Shown here: positions 32,201-42,669 of the stretch, piece by piece | How the letters are laid out: each line of letters opens with the position of its first letter | Numbering within the stretch: the stretch's first letter is position 1 | Assembly: GCF_001039355.2 (NCBI RefSeq) | Contig: NW_019775675.1 | Location: forward strand, 166,489 to 209,157 | Source of the DNA: Lingula anatina | Taxonomy: Eukaryota; Brachiopoda; Lingulata; Lingulida; Lingulidae | Length of the DNA stretch: 42,669 nt | Reading direction: 5' to 3' | Made by a program: the position numbers and the translations under genes | The notes under the pieces: generated by a model | Told to the model about the DNA's origin: nothing | The model's input: the letters and a program-made list of their open reading frames with translations, nothing else | Databases searched by the model: none

Positions 32201-33549
32201 AGAAATTATGTTAATGTTTGTTGACATTTTATAAAGGTGTATATGGAAAATTCTTTCCAACAGTGGTGTCAGGCCCAATTTTATACATTTTCAATTAATC
32301 CAACATTTGTTTAAGCCAACATAAGAGCAATCTCATTTCAAAGGTAGACATCTTTTCTGCTCATTTGAACCTCATTTATTGCCACAGCCAAGACTCTGAG
32401 AGAGGTCGTGGAAGAAGAGGAAACAAAAACAAGTGGCGCAGAGGGCGTCCATGGATGGACAACAGCGAGTCTGGTGACACGTAAGGGGGCGTGTTCCCTG
32501 CATGCAGCGGTTTATGCACGGAAAACTACTATTAAACAGTTTTCCTTTTTTTTTTTCAGGAACCCTATCCAGTGTTTTGTTGATAACAATCTGAATATTG
32601 TTTTTACTAATGATTAGATGATGATATTCAGTGTTTGCTAATTTAGAAGCATTGATGCCAACTAACCTTTGATTTTGATTCAGTTTCAACGTATGTGAAA
32701 TATGTAATGAAAGACGTGTTGCAGAATAAACTTGTTTGAGATGAATAAACAAGAATATGCATGGAAGTACTTCGTTGATTTAAGCTATCACTTTCTTCAA
32801 ATGTTGCAGCTTGTTCTGTTTAGATTTTGGCATTAAAGAATCCAAATTCAAATTCAAAAGTAACCATGATATGCCTCTTGTTTTTCTTTTGTAGTATGTT
32901 TAAACTCTGCTTAGGATTCATAACTGCCTCCAAGGAGTGACCCGAATTTTATTTTCTAATTCCTAGAATTAATATATTTAAAATGTGTTTTGTGATCGAT
33001 TTTTCCCCTTTATTTGTATGCAGTAGCTTCAAACAATTTTTTCAGTCTATTTGGCATGGAAGAATTAGAAAACGCATTTTTGATGGGTGATTCTTAAATG
33101 ATATTTTATTACAGATGGTGTTTAAAGTTAAGAAACCATATATAATTCATGTCTGTAATTTTGAAATTTTACATTTCAGTTGTCTAGAACTATGCAGTAA
33201 AATGTAGGTATCTAATAAAGAGTAGTAACCAGACTGTGGGTCATTTGCTTTCAGGGCTGTTGTGTGTAATAAAATTCTAAATGATTAAATTACACATTTC
33301 CAGACAACAGGCTTTAATTGAATGGTTTGTTATAGGTACCGTGGTAGAGGTGGTTTCCGTGGAAGAAGAGGCACTAGAGGACGTGGAGGTGGGCGAGGTC
33401 GCGGAGGAGGGGGCAGAGGTCGTGGAGGCGGAGGTCAAGTTTCTAAAGAGACATTAGATAACCAGTTGGATGCTTACATGTCTAAAACCAAGGCTCACCT
33501 GGATGCTGAATTGGATGCCTACATGGCCCAGACTGATGAAAATAACTGA
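29289..33549 (+). CDS. CHTOP: CHTOP, chromatin target of PRMT1 / TREX-associated export factor (complete, 7 exons)
   Basis: Nuclear RNA-binding adaptor, methylated on arginines by PRMT1; it works with the TREX complex (UAP56, NXF1) in mRNA export. Exons: 29289-29350, 30497-30641, 30858-31116, 31368-31434, 31600-31680, 32388-32480, 33336-33549. The product is 306 aa versus 248 in human. The N-terminus has [15 protein letters not shown] (about 7-21), near-identical to vertebrates. [18 protein letters not shown] follows, then an RGG/GRG-rich region (about 85-270) that is longer than the human one. The C-terminal FoP domain contains [26 protein letters not shown] (about 276-301), here broken by no gap. 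Reading through the exon 6 donor meets a TAA at once (GAC ACG TAA), so retention of intron 6 would truncate the protein before the last RGG block and the FoP domain. Confidence 0.94.
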
Positions 33550-34250
33550 CTTGGTCCCCCAACGAGCTCAGCAATGAGAATGTTTCCAGTAGCTGAGGGA
33601 GTTATCTCATTTCCAGTCACATCCAAGTTGCAGTGCATTGTGCACAGTAGCATTCCATCATGTTAGACCGGTTTTTATGAAGGGGTAGAGGTGTTGTTGG
33701 ACGTCACAGAGCCAAAGGACAATGCTTTCTTATGTTTTATTCTAGACTATTACAAACCAGGCTTCATGTTAATTATTACTTATTTATTGGTTATGGATAG
33801 TTTAGGATAGACAAAACTTTTTAAAACATCACATCTTTAGATAATACCATAAATGTACATCCAAGACAACACGTTCCAAGTGTGAATTGTATTTGGATGA
33901 TTACTCATCATGCTGTAATAAATATCAGTTTTTAAAGTACTGAAAGTGTTGATGACTGGTTTGTGGTTCACAATCTTACTCCTTCATTTATTAAAGCGCA
34001 CATCCTTCTAAACTTCAAATAATTGGACACAAACTTAAATTGCATGCGTTAAAGAATAAATTGCTTGTTTCTAATAATCCGATCTTTAATGTATGTTATG
34101 CTGATTTGTGACTTGATTTTGTAATTATTTTCTTGCTTTAGATTGTTCTCATTTGTGACTTCTCAACTGATGATGTTACAGGGATTTAAGAAAATCCTGT
34201 TTAGGTTGCCATTAATATTATACTGTAAGGCAGATTAGTTCCTCTTGTTA
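33550..34250. other. CHTOP 3' UTR and flank
   Basis: Contains the CHTOP polyadenylation signal (33918-33923) and otherwise AT-rich sequence up to the foldback element at 34251. No further gene. Confidence 0.55.
33918..33923 (+). terminator. Polyadenylation signal AATAAA, CHTOP
   Basis: Canonical hexamer about 370 bp after the CHTOP stop, in the context GTAATAAATATC. The first clear one downstream. Confidence 0.55.
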
Positions 34251-34540
34251 GGCCGCATTCAAATTGAGTTGAGCCATGGCTCTACAAAGCCACGACCTAA
34301 ATATGGCGGATGTACATGAAAGGAAGCTGCCTAATCTTTTAATTGTCTCTCCGCCTCTCGCACACCTCCCCATGTGTCGTCCCAATGGAGCCGAGATTTA
34401 ATGACTGTACCCCCGCAGGGACGACGCATAGGGAGGCGGGGAGACTATTAAGAGATTAGGAGTTTTTCCTTTCATGTATGTCCGCCATATTTAGGTCGTG
34501 GCTTTGAAGACCCATGGCTCAACTCGATGTGAATGCGGCC
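34251..34540. mobile_element. 290-bp foldback MITE with TTA target-site duplication (PIF/Harbinger-like)
   Basis: Arms of more than 100 bp are inverted copies of each other with scattered differences. Both begin GGCCGCATTCA(A/C)AT and include CCACGACCTAAATATGGCGG. An inner GTCGTCCC...GGGACGAC pair extends the hairpin towards the centre. TTA lies directly before (34248-34250) and after (34541-34543), a TWA target duplication. Its terminus resembles that of the element at 12532 (shared pattern GGC, then C at position 6, then TTCACAT), so the two may be mobilised by the same transposase type. It is non-coding, GC-richer than its surroundings, and lies between the 3' ends of CHTOP and the KLHL gene. 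Confidence 0.9.
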
Positions 34541-34606
34541 TTAGCTTTTCCTAAGCACAGATACTTTCCAGGCTTCAATCAAAAATTTTCAGAGATTTTT
34601 AAAAAA

Positions 34607-34612
34607 TTTATT
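34607..34612 (-). terminator. Polyadenylation signal AATAAA (minus), KLHL gene
   Basis: TTTATT on plus, about 2.1 kb beyond the KLHL stop codon. Assignment to this gene is by position only. Confidence 0.35.
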
Positions 34613-36529
34613 ACATATAGCAAAATAACACACGTAGTACACAAATACCTACACACCTGGAAATGAAAATACTGATAAGGGCAAAACTTGGTTCACATTA
34701 GCATATGATCTTTATCTTACTTCAGATCCATCAATGACAGTATCTTTAATGCATAATCACTGGTGATTCAACTTTAAAAGTTATAGTCATATATGGGATT
34801 TTGGCACAAAACTATACAATTTGAAAAAAAAAATGACATTCACACTAATTATCAGTATTGCGTTTTAACCCAAGAAACAAAGCGTAAGTTTTCAAATCAC
34901 TTTTTTCATCAATTTGCCAAAAATGGGTCAACAGTGATATACTTCTTGTCTCTATACATCCCATGAATATCCAATTATATCACAGAACGGGTACACAAAT
35001 GTAATTATTTCAAGGTAAAATGTCACTTTCTGGAACCTAAAAAAGATTACAGTGTTGGTGTTTTCTGCCCATTTTAATCCCTTCAGTGGTTGTCAACCAG
35101 ATATTGAGGTTGTTACTCTGCTACAATTTTAATTTAAACATAATGACCATCATGATCTACATTGACAAAATATAAAAAATAAAATAATAATAATTAATAA
35201 ATATTATAATAATTAATAAAATGCCCAAAGTTCATGTAGTTTTATAGGCCCCACACAGTGATGAGTAAGTCAGATCCTCTGTAAGAAACATTTTAAAAGC
35301 CAGCATTATCCCATGCACAAAACCTTTAGGAAAATAGCACCATACATATCAATTCTGATTTGTGGTTTATGTCTTTCAGGGACAGTATACTAGAATAATA
35401 AAATAATAAATTGGCAATGATTTGCTAACAAAGTACTAGACACAATTTATAGAAATTTTAAGAAATTTATAGAAAAAATCCAAAACCATGTAATAACAAT
35501 ATAAAATCCCATAACACATATACAACTGCCCTCAATCACAAGAAACCACATATTTGGAAAATCATTTTTATGAAAAAAGTTACTTATATCAAACACCAAA
35601 ATATTAATCATAAATGATCAAAGAATTGAAAAATCAACAAAAAGGAACTGTGTAACACCTCATGTTACGTCATGATTGTTTTTATAATGTATGAAAATGT
35701 CAATTTCACTACATATATGAAAATTGAATACAAGGTCATTTTATATGCTGTACCACCCCTGTGTCACATATGGTGCTTTCTCGTAGCTTTCTCCAAATTT
35801 TCAAAGAAAAAATGTAATCCTCTTTCACATATCGTTGTATATTATTTCTCCAACTGACATTTTCACAGAACTGTATGCCCTAAAGATGTGATAAACATAG
35901 CATGTCATGAATGCTCTGTGTCATCAATGATTACTCTGCTGCAGGGAATGCCAATGCATTTACACATACCCTTTGATGGGCTGAAATATACATTTTACCC
36001 ATAACCTGTTAGACATAGTCTGACAATGCTGTCATGAAAATTTGCCCATGGTATTTTAGCTGAGATTGATACACTGAAACAAAGCATATTGTTTGCTAAT
36101 CACACGTGAAGAAACCAGAGGCAGCACTGAATTGAAAAAATTGCAGTCCAACAACAGCTGTGTTCATAAATTTGGTTTGGTTAACAAAGCTATTGGTTTG
36201 GTATTGACACAATTACAGCATGAACACTTCATTATAAGATGTTCCTACTTGCTGATTTCCCTGCAGCACAGAATTTGAAAACATTGAACAGCAGAAATCC
36301 TTACATGGTGACTGGTTCCAATGACAGAAAGAATGCAGCACAGAATGCCATTGGTAATGATTTTTCACTGCCAATGCCATTGTTTTACATGATATTTTGA
36401 GATAGTTGTTCCCCATTGCCAAAGCATATTGTATGATGAAATACTGTCTGAAGACCAGTTTACAAAACACCAGCCAAAAGTTGGTTTTTACTTAAAAACT
36501 AGAAAATTAAACCAAAGCTAAAACAACAT

Positions 36530-36566
36530 CAATAATAATAATAATAATAATATTAATAATAATAAT
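36530..36566. repeat. (AAT)n microsatellite
   Basis: About a dozen AAT units with one interruption (ATATTAAT) in the probable KLHL 3' UTR. Confidence 0.9.
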
Positions 36567-36733
36567 GTCTTAGCTTACTGACAAACAGTTACTTTTGGTG
36601 AACTTCTTCAAATTTATCCTGAAGTTACTGTAGAGCAAATTTCACCATAACAATAACAGCAACTTTTGGCTTGAGTTGTCTTGTGAGACTGGCTCCATCT
36701 TGACAATGTGATCACAAACAAACACGATGCTGA

Positions 36734-39700
36734 TCACAGCGGTTTATCCACCACTGCTACGGAGGCATAGCTCCTTCCAGTCTGTAAGTTGCTAGGCAAC
36801 AATGTCCAAGTGTCTGTTTTAGGATTATAGAATTCCACTGAGCCCAGATTAGAGATACCATCATCACCACCTATGACCCACAGGAAACCACCATGTGCCA
36901 CCACACCTGGGGAGAAAGAGAGAGAAAACAGTGTAATCAGTTTGTGTTGGACACAGTGACGTTTTGTTTATATATATATTTGTTTATGAGTGTGTGAGAG
37001 AGAGTGTTTGTGTACATGATAATCAGATTAAGCAAATTGCACTTGTCAACATGCTTCATCACATGATATAATACCTGGGTCACACTCACCTGCATTCCTC
37101 CTAGCCAGGTGCATGTTGGCCACCTGGGACCATGTGTTGATCTCTGGGTTATATGCCTCCACACTCTTTCTGACAAGAGGGCCATCATGACCTCCCACTG
37201 CATACAGCAACCCGTCCAATACCCCCACACCTGGAAGGTACACAATACAGTGATCATGGTTTCCGTGATGTCATCCTTTACTGAGTTATACATTATACAG
37301 CTACATATCAGTGAGTGCATGCAAGCACTTTCATTTTAAAATACATGTATATTAAAAGAAACATTCTCTACATCTGCTGAAATATTAGTTTCACACATAG
37401 TTGCAAGTACTAACCTGCCCCACTGCGCCTACATGACATGTCAGCTATACCAGCCCAAATATCAGCCTCAGGACTATAACACTCTACAGAACTTAGACAG
37501 TGCCGTGATGCCCCATCATATCCTCCTACTGCATACAGGTGATCTGAAGTTATACAGACAGAAATGTTGATGCTAATTGAAATAAATCTACTTGTAGTCA
37601 TTTAAGGACTGGATGTTGCATGCAAACTAAGATAGACATTTGTACTTTTGACTTGAGGTTCTTTTCTTTCAATAGTCCTTTCTCCCATAACACACTCATT
37701 TACATCCAATTCTTACATCCCATAACCCTCACTTTTATATTAGTAAAATGTAATATTCTATTTTTATGTTAATATCATCTTTTAATTCAAACCCATATTT
37801 TTACCCTCAATTTTTATGTATTGAACTTTTAAAAATAAATCATTATGATAATCATTACCACTGGTTATCATTATGATTCACTTGCCTATCTCCAATACTT
37901 ACGTCCCACCACTCCCACACCCACACTGCTCCTCCTTGTGCTCATAGGTGATATCATTCTCCATTCATTGGTCCGTGGGTCGTAATACTCTGCTGAATTG
38001 AGCCCAGTGGTGCCATCAAAGCCCCCTACCGCATAGATGAGCCCTCCTAACACGGCTGCCCCCAGGGTGCTCCTACGGGCCTCCATACTGGCCACCGTGG
38101 TCCACGCGTCTTTGGCAGGGTCATAAACATCCACTGTCCGTACACGTAATGACCCATTAAAACCTCCTATAGCATAGACTAAGGTGTTCAAGACAGCGGT
38201 GCCTGGAATAAAATATGGAAAATATATATAAATAACTGCATACATCTTAAAGACAGTACTGTTTAAAAGAAAATATTGGAGATAGAGCAAAGAAACATCA
38301 AAAATACATATAAAATGGATTTTCAACAAATCATTTACCATAACACGAAATCATTGGCTAAGGCTTATTGATCCAGAGTCTGTGTACTCCCTTACCACAT
38401 CTACACCTCCGTGACGGCATCTCTGCTGCTGTCATCCACTTCTCCTCCTTGAAGTCATACACCTCCACACTTCTGATGGCTTTGGGTGCTTGTCCCCCCA
38501 TCACCAGTAGAACCTGAATCGATAGTGAACCATTCAGAGGTCAGTAAGAATTTATTGGTTGATACTTTCAGTACAGCTTTTTTTTAATTATTCTTAGAAG
38601 CAAAAACATTGTAGCACAATACTGGGCGAATTTCATTAAAAGACAGGGAAAAAATAAATTGATGGGCATAAGTCATAAACCTGTCTCTTTGCTTTGGACT
38701 TAATGTATTATCATTTTACAAAAATTTTGACTACGCAGAGACCCCATACCTTTGGCAAACCTATGGGTGTCCTGGGTTTTGTCCTTGGGGTTTTATACAC
38801 TGCTTTCTGGTCTCCTTTGGTCAGATGAAATTTCATAGCCTCAATAAGCAAGTCTTTACAAAATATATTAGTTTTAATAAGGTTTTCTTCTCCAACTGTC
38901 TCTACTAGATATTCTTGAGATAGCAATGGAAGTCGGACATGTTCCATTAACTGAGATATGTATTGTTGTCTATTGGCAGGGTCCCGGCCAATCCATCCTA
39001 TCACTGATTCAAACACCTAGAACAAAAAAAGGTATGTTAGATGTGACAGTGTATCATGTCAATACAATGTGGAATGTATTAGATATGACAGTGTGTCATA
39101 TGTCACTGTGTTAATTGTTAGTTGTGACAATGTATTAGATGAGATGGCACTGTGACAGTGCATCATAAGTGGAAATAGTTCTAGACTAACATATTCATCA
39201 CAACCAACTAAAAAAGCAATTGAAATATATATATCATAAACACTTTATCAAGTTATGGTTTCTTAAATACACCAAATAAAAATATTGGAATAAGCGAGAA
39301 GAATATTTTTCTGAGCTTCAGACAGATGATTATACTCACATTTTCTTCTGATTGCACACTGAGTCTATCACTAGATATTAGTTCTGTTACTTGTGATGAA
39401 GAAAGGTTGAGAAATTCATCATGCTTTACAACCTCACTGAAATTTAACAAAATACACTGATTAATCATGAAGGCCAAACAGACTTCCCTTCAAACTAAAT
39501 TACATTGTTTCAAAAGAATCTAACATATTACTGGATTCCTGCTACTGGGTGGATGTTGGGGGAAGGTGGTGGGGACAGGCAAGTCCACTGACCTTTCTCC
39601 TAACAGTATCCATTTAGTGATATGACAATCACCATCAAGACATTAGTGTGTACAAGACTGCAGTTGCAGTAGAAACTTTACTGTATATTTTCAACTTTAA

Positions 39701-42518
39701 GATTCATATATAGTTCCACCTGGACATATGGACATATAATATTACATCATCCTACCTCACAGTGAGCACATGCTCTACTAACTGCATGCTGAACTAGACT
39801 TGACAGAATTCAACCTGGTTATTTACCTAAAGTGTTGTTCTGTATAAGCCTGAGCATAATTCATAAGTTCTGTACAGGCGTGGAGGTCCGCAAAATCCTT
39901 GATCCCAAGGCAGTTGGATGGATGGAGCTGTGACTGAAGGAACTCGCAACATGCATTTCTAACCTCCACAAGCTGAAGAAGATTGGCTGCCGACAACAAG
40001 ATCTGAAGATTTAAAGTGTAAATTTCTGAATAATTCAACCTCTGTTTGAAGGATAACGAGGGGTAAATGGTAAAACTGTTGAATGTAAATGAGAAATCAA
40101 TAATCAAAATATATCATTAAACATAATCCTAAAGTAAGCAATCTGTTTAAGTGTATCACTTTACACAGTAAATATTTGGATGGTTTTTTGGACATGAGAT
40201 AAACAAATTACAACAAATCAAACATGAGATAAACAAATTATAACAAGCATATAACATCCACTTTTATCTACATGGACTTGCCAGACCCAGCTCAATAAAT
40301 GTCTAGCATCAATGCATCCAATATCCACTCAACAGAACATCCAAGTGTTCATTATCCATGGAAAAAAAATCTTTAATCCAGGGTCTTTAGCACTTGTCAA
40401 AGTCCTACCCGTGCATTCTGCTCTCAATCTCTGGGGTGCAAATAAAGTTAACACCAGTCAATATCCTACCTGTCTCCCTTGTCACTCCAATCTCTGAGGG
40501 GTAAATAAAATCAACACCTGTCAATATCCTACCTGTACATTCCTATGTCACTCCAATCTCTGAGGGGTAAATAAAGTCAACACCTGTCAATATCCTACCT
40601 GTACATTCTCCTCTGTTACTCCAATCTCTGAGGTGTAAATAAAGTCAATCAACTGTGTGAGTGCCTTCCCATCCACGTCCTGCAGCATCACTCTATTGGA
40701 CCTGGCCTCTGACAGGTCATTGGTGAACATAGCATAGAAATATGGACTGCAAGAGGACAGCACAGACTTGTGGGCAGGGATTTCTTTGCCGTCCACTATG
40801 ATAAGGACATCGCACAGGAGGGCCTGTCTAGAGAAGTCATAAAAGAAAATGTAGTTTTTAATGTATTCTATGGATTGGGAAAAGTGACATAAAAAATCAT
40901 ACTCAAAAAGAAATAATCAGAGAATCATGTTTTATATATGAAATTACTAATACAACATGAAATAAAGGACTCAAAATGATCTTTAAAAAACTGTGAATAA
41001 TTTATATTTAGTGTTAAAACCAAAATTCTCAGAAATTCTCCATTGTTCAAGACCAAATTACTGAATAAATACCATAAAATATTTTTGTGAGTACACTAGC
41101 AAATGCAATAACTACAGGGGCTAACTTTTCTGCTTTTGAAACCATGCGTCAATAGCAAATATCAAGATTGAGCAACATGAATAAAATATAAAATGTGCAA
41201 AATAATGTACATATATAATTTTTTAAAGAATGTATAACAAACTGCAATGTAAGTAGCCAGTCTAAGGCGACCAACACCTTTAATTGACATGAGACTGGTA
41301 AAAAATTGAATTTTTCAGAGATACAAGTCAGATTGGACATGTGGAAATTTCAGCATTTGTTCTAGCTCATCTTTCCATTAATTATAACTCCATCTTTGAA
41401 ATATTTAGTTAATTCTCATTTAAGCTAGCAGTTTTTTTAATGCCTACTAGTCTGAGTGACACGTGCAATGAAAAGTTCTATCTGGTAGAATAATGCATGG
41501 TCTTAGCAGAGAAAACCTCTGGTGATTCCTGCAGATCAATGCAGAGTAGAGATTGAAGTTCTTTCCTCTCCCAAGGCCAGTCAATGCAAATTCAATACAT
41601 TACTCAAATGTGCCTTGTATATGCACTTCCCCTGAGTGATAAGTATTGATCTCCTGAAATCCAATTCTTACCACTGTGATCTCAGTTTGGGACTAGTCAC
41701 TACATATTGTGCAGCAAGGATAGTCATGATAAAGTTTGTTATTTCCTTAATTTTTTTAAGAGCAGTCAAAGCATTCACTAAAAACAATGTGCCTTACTTG
41801 AAGATATTGAGATACATGGTAATTAACCAAACTAAATAAATTTAATTCAAAGAGAGCAAATCAACTGGGTTTCACAAATTTTCAAATTCCTAGATCTATA
41901 TATTTAGTGGAAACTGAATATTTTTGAAAAAAAAAGGCACGCAATACAATCAAAAGAAAAAAGTGGTGGTTTCCCATTTTACAACTGGGAATTCACAAAG
42001 AATCAGAAATGCCATTTTGCTCAAATTTTGATCTTTTTAACTGAGCTTTAAAAGCAAACTGTGATTGTGCAATCTTTTATCATAAGTTATCACTCTCTGA
42101 CCAATACTACAAAGCAGACTTTCTGAGTTTAGAAGTCTGAGCCCAAATACTGAAGACTTACAAAATACTTAAGACCAAAATTTGTTCTATCTTTAAAACA
42201 AAAAATCTGCTTGACCCAAAATAAATCAAAAGTAGTTTAATTATATGAAATCATGAATTGTTTCATAACAAGAAATAAATGGCTATTATGTCTAACAAGT
42301 AATTTTTTGCCATTGTAGATCCATTTATTTTGTTCTAAAAGCTAAGGCCCATTTTTGATTTCAACTTATGATGCCAAACCAACCCCTGGGGTGTGTACTA
42401 ACTTTCTCATCATATTCAGGACATCAAAAGCCTTCTGTGTGTGATGAGGATGTCTGTATGGCGCAGGAGTTCTCAGCTGGTCTGCCTGAGCACAGCTTAC
42501 TTCCATATCCTCCTCCAT
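36734..42518 (-). CDS. KLHL2/3: KLHL2/KLHL3-type BTB-BACK-Kelch protein, CUL3 ubiquitin-ligase adaptor (10 coding exons)
   Basis: Substrate adaptor for cullin-3 ligases; vertebrate KLHL2 and KLHL3 target WNK kinases, and KLHL2 also binds actin. Exons (minus): 42403-42518, 40599-40827, 39827-40002, 39340-39436, 38750-39016, 38396-38513, 37903-38202, 37415-37543, 37090-37230, 36734-36906. The product is 581 aa (human 593 and 587). The BTB domain (about 43-150) has [17 protein letters not shown]. The BACK domain (about 155-255) includes [18 protein letters not shown]. Six Kelch blades (about 295-581) carry AVGG/AIGG turns, with [13 protein letters not shown] and [16 protein letters not shown] near-identical to KLHL2/3. 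The chain ends in DKPL as in vertebrates. The first exon is open upstream of the chosen ATG to its acceptor at 42571, so upstream exons may extend the N-terminus beyond the window. It is probably the single pre-duplication orthologue of KLHL2 and KLHL3. Confidence 0.92.
39030..39165. repeat. Diverged minisatellite in a KLHL intron
   Basis: Imperfect repeats of a TTAGAT-GTGACAGTGT-ATCAT theme (unit about 35-50 bp, three or four copies) in the intron between the exons at 38750-39016 and 39340-39436. No function suggested. Confidence 0.55.
40192..40248. repeat. Two-copy 30-bp tandem repeat in a KLHL intron
   Basis: ACATGAGATAAACAAATTA followed by CAACAA or TAACAA occurs at 40192 and again at 40222. 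It is adjacent to, but different from, the exon-tail array at 40391-40598. Confidence 0.85.
40391..40598 (-). repeat. Three tandem copies of the 3' tail and splice donor of KLHL exon 2
   Basis: The authentic exon ends at 40599 with donor GTAGGATATTGAC. Downstream on the minus strand three more copies follow, each with a shortened or mutated exon tail (GACTTTATTTACCCCTCAGA-type) and then a donor. Donor GT positions fall at 40598, 40532, 40469 and 40408, giving spacings of 66, 63 and 61 bp. GTAGGATATTGAC is kept in the first two copies, and the last has GTAGGACTTTGAC. The tails carry stops or frame changes, for example TAG in the first copy. The unit is about two-thirds exon and one-third intron. 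Confidence 0.92.
40828..42402. other. KLHL intron 1
   Basis: 1.6-kb AT-rich intron between the exons at 40599-40827 and 42403-42518. I see no nested gene, inverted repeat or recognisable element. Confidence 0.6.
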
Positions 42519-42669
42519 CTTGCTTCCACCCTGGGGACTCCTTCCACTGGACAGGGGATTAAATATGTGCCTAAAATAGAAATAGGTATATCTCAAGTAA
42601 TATACAGTATACAGTAATTGGTATTAACTGGAATAGTGAAAAGTGACTTGAGGCAATCAAAACAAAAAA

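Larger units (their letters stand above)
34544..36733. other. Probable 3' UTR of the KLHL gene
   Basis: About 2.2 kb without a supportable open reading frame, between the foldback element and the KLHL stop. The only good minus-strand polyadenylation signal I see is near its far end (34607-34612), implying a long UTR, although earlier AT-rich variants could be used. Confidence 0.4.

Noticed and set aside
1-42669. CRISPR array, bacterial operon, phage or integron
   Set aside because: All recognised genes are spliced animal genes; the tandem arrays have no spacer structure.
1-42669. tRNA, rRNA or snRNA gene
   Set aside because: No cloverleaf, A/B box pair or rRNA segment was recognised by eye on either strand; a covariance-model scan would be needed to exclude small snoRNAs in introns.

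Overview
This is a eukaryotic, AT-rich, intron-dense window. The protein sequences look like an invertebrate, most probably a lophotrochozoan such as a mollusc. The grounds are very high similarity to deuterostome orthologues, short exons, and dispersed foldback elements. I cannot name the species. There is one ambiguous base (N at 20905).

Layout. (1) 1-1348: non-coding flank with a diverged tandem duplication, a foldback and a perfect CRE palindrome. (2) 1369-7407 (+): complete LRRC45, 16 exons, centrosomal linker. (3) 7962-13506 (-): a broken gene of a multicopy, probably mobile-element-derived family. It has two CxxC/HxxC zinc modules and a C-terminal part with FEN1/PIN-like acidic motifs. 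A 252-bp foldback element with TAA target duplication sits inside its second zinc module. (4) about 14242-15000: five copies of a 147-bp tandem repeat. (5) 15947-19294 (-): complete SGSH, lysosomal sulfamidase, head-to-head with (6) 19892-23349 (+): VPS72/YL1, the H2A.Z chaperone, with a glutamine-rich tail and a GC-AG intron. (7) 24415-28456 (-): MNS1, an axonemal inner-microtubule protein. (8) 29289-33549 (+): CHTOP, the arginine-methylated mRNA-export factor. (9) 34251-34540: a second foldback element with TTA target duplication. (10) 36734-42518 (-): KLHL2/KLHL3-type BTB-Kelch ubiquitin-ligase adaptor, whose 5' UTR or upstream exons may lie outside the window.

The six host genes are single-copy conserved genes, not an operon. 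They alternate strand, with two divergent pairs (SGSH/VPS72, MNS1/CHTOP) and two convergent pairs (VPS72/MNS1, CHTOP/KLHL). Human LRRC45 and SGSH are both on 17q25.3, and human VPS72 and CHTOP are both on 1q21.3, so the window appears to retain old linkage. I recalled these locations and did not look them up.

The most unusual observations are: the freshly broken multidomain element gene with its nested foldback insertion; and three independent cases where an exon edge together with its splice site has been copied in tandem into the neighbouring intron (LRRC45 exon 9, SGSH exon 6, KLHL exon 2, the last with three extra copies). Gene models are spliced by eye from GT/AG signals, reading frame and recalled orthologue sequence. 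No transcript evidence or database search was available.
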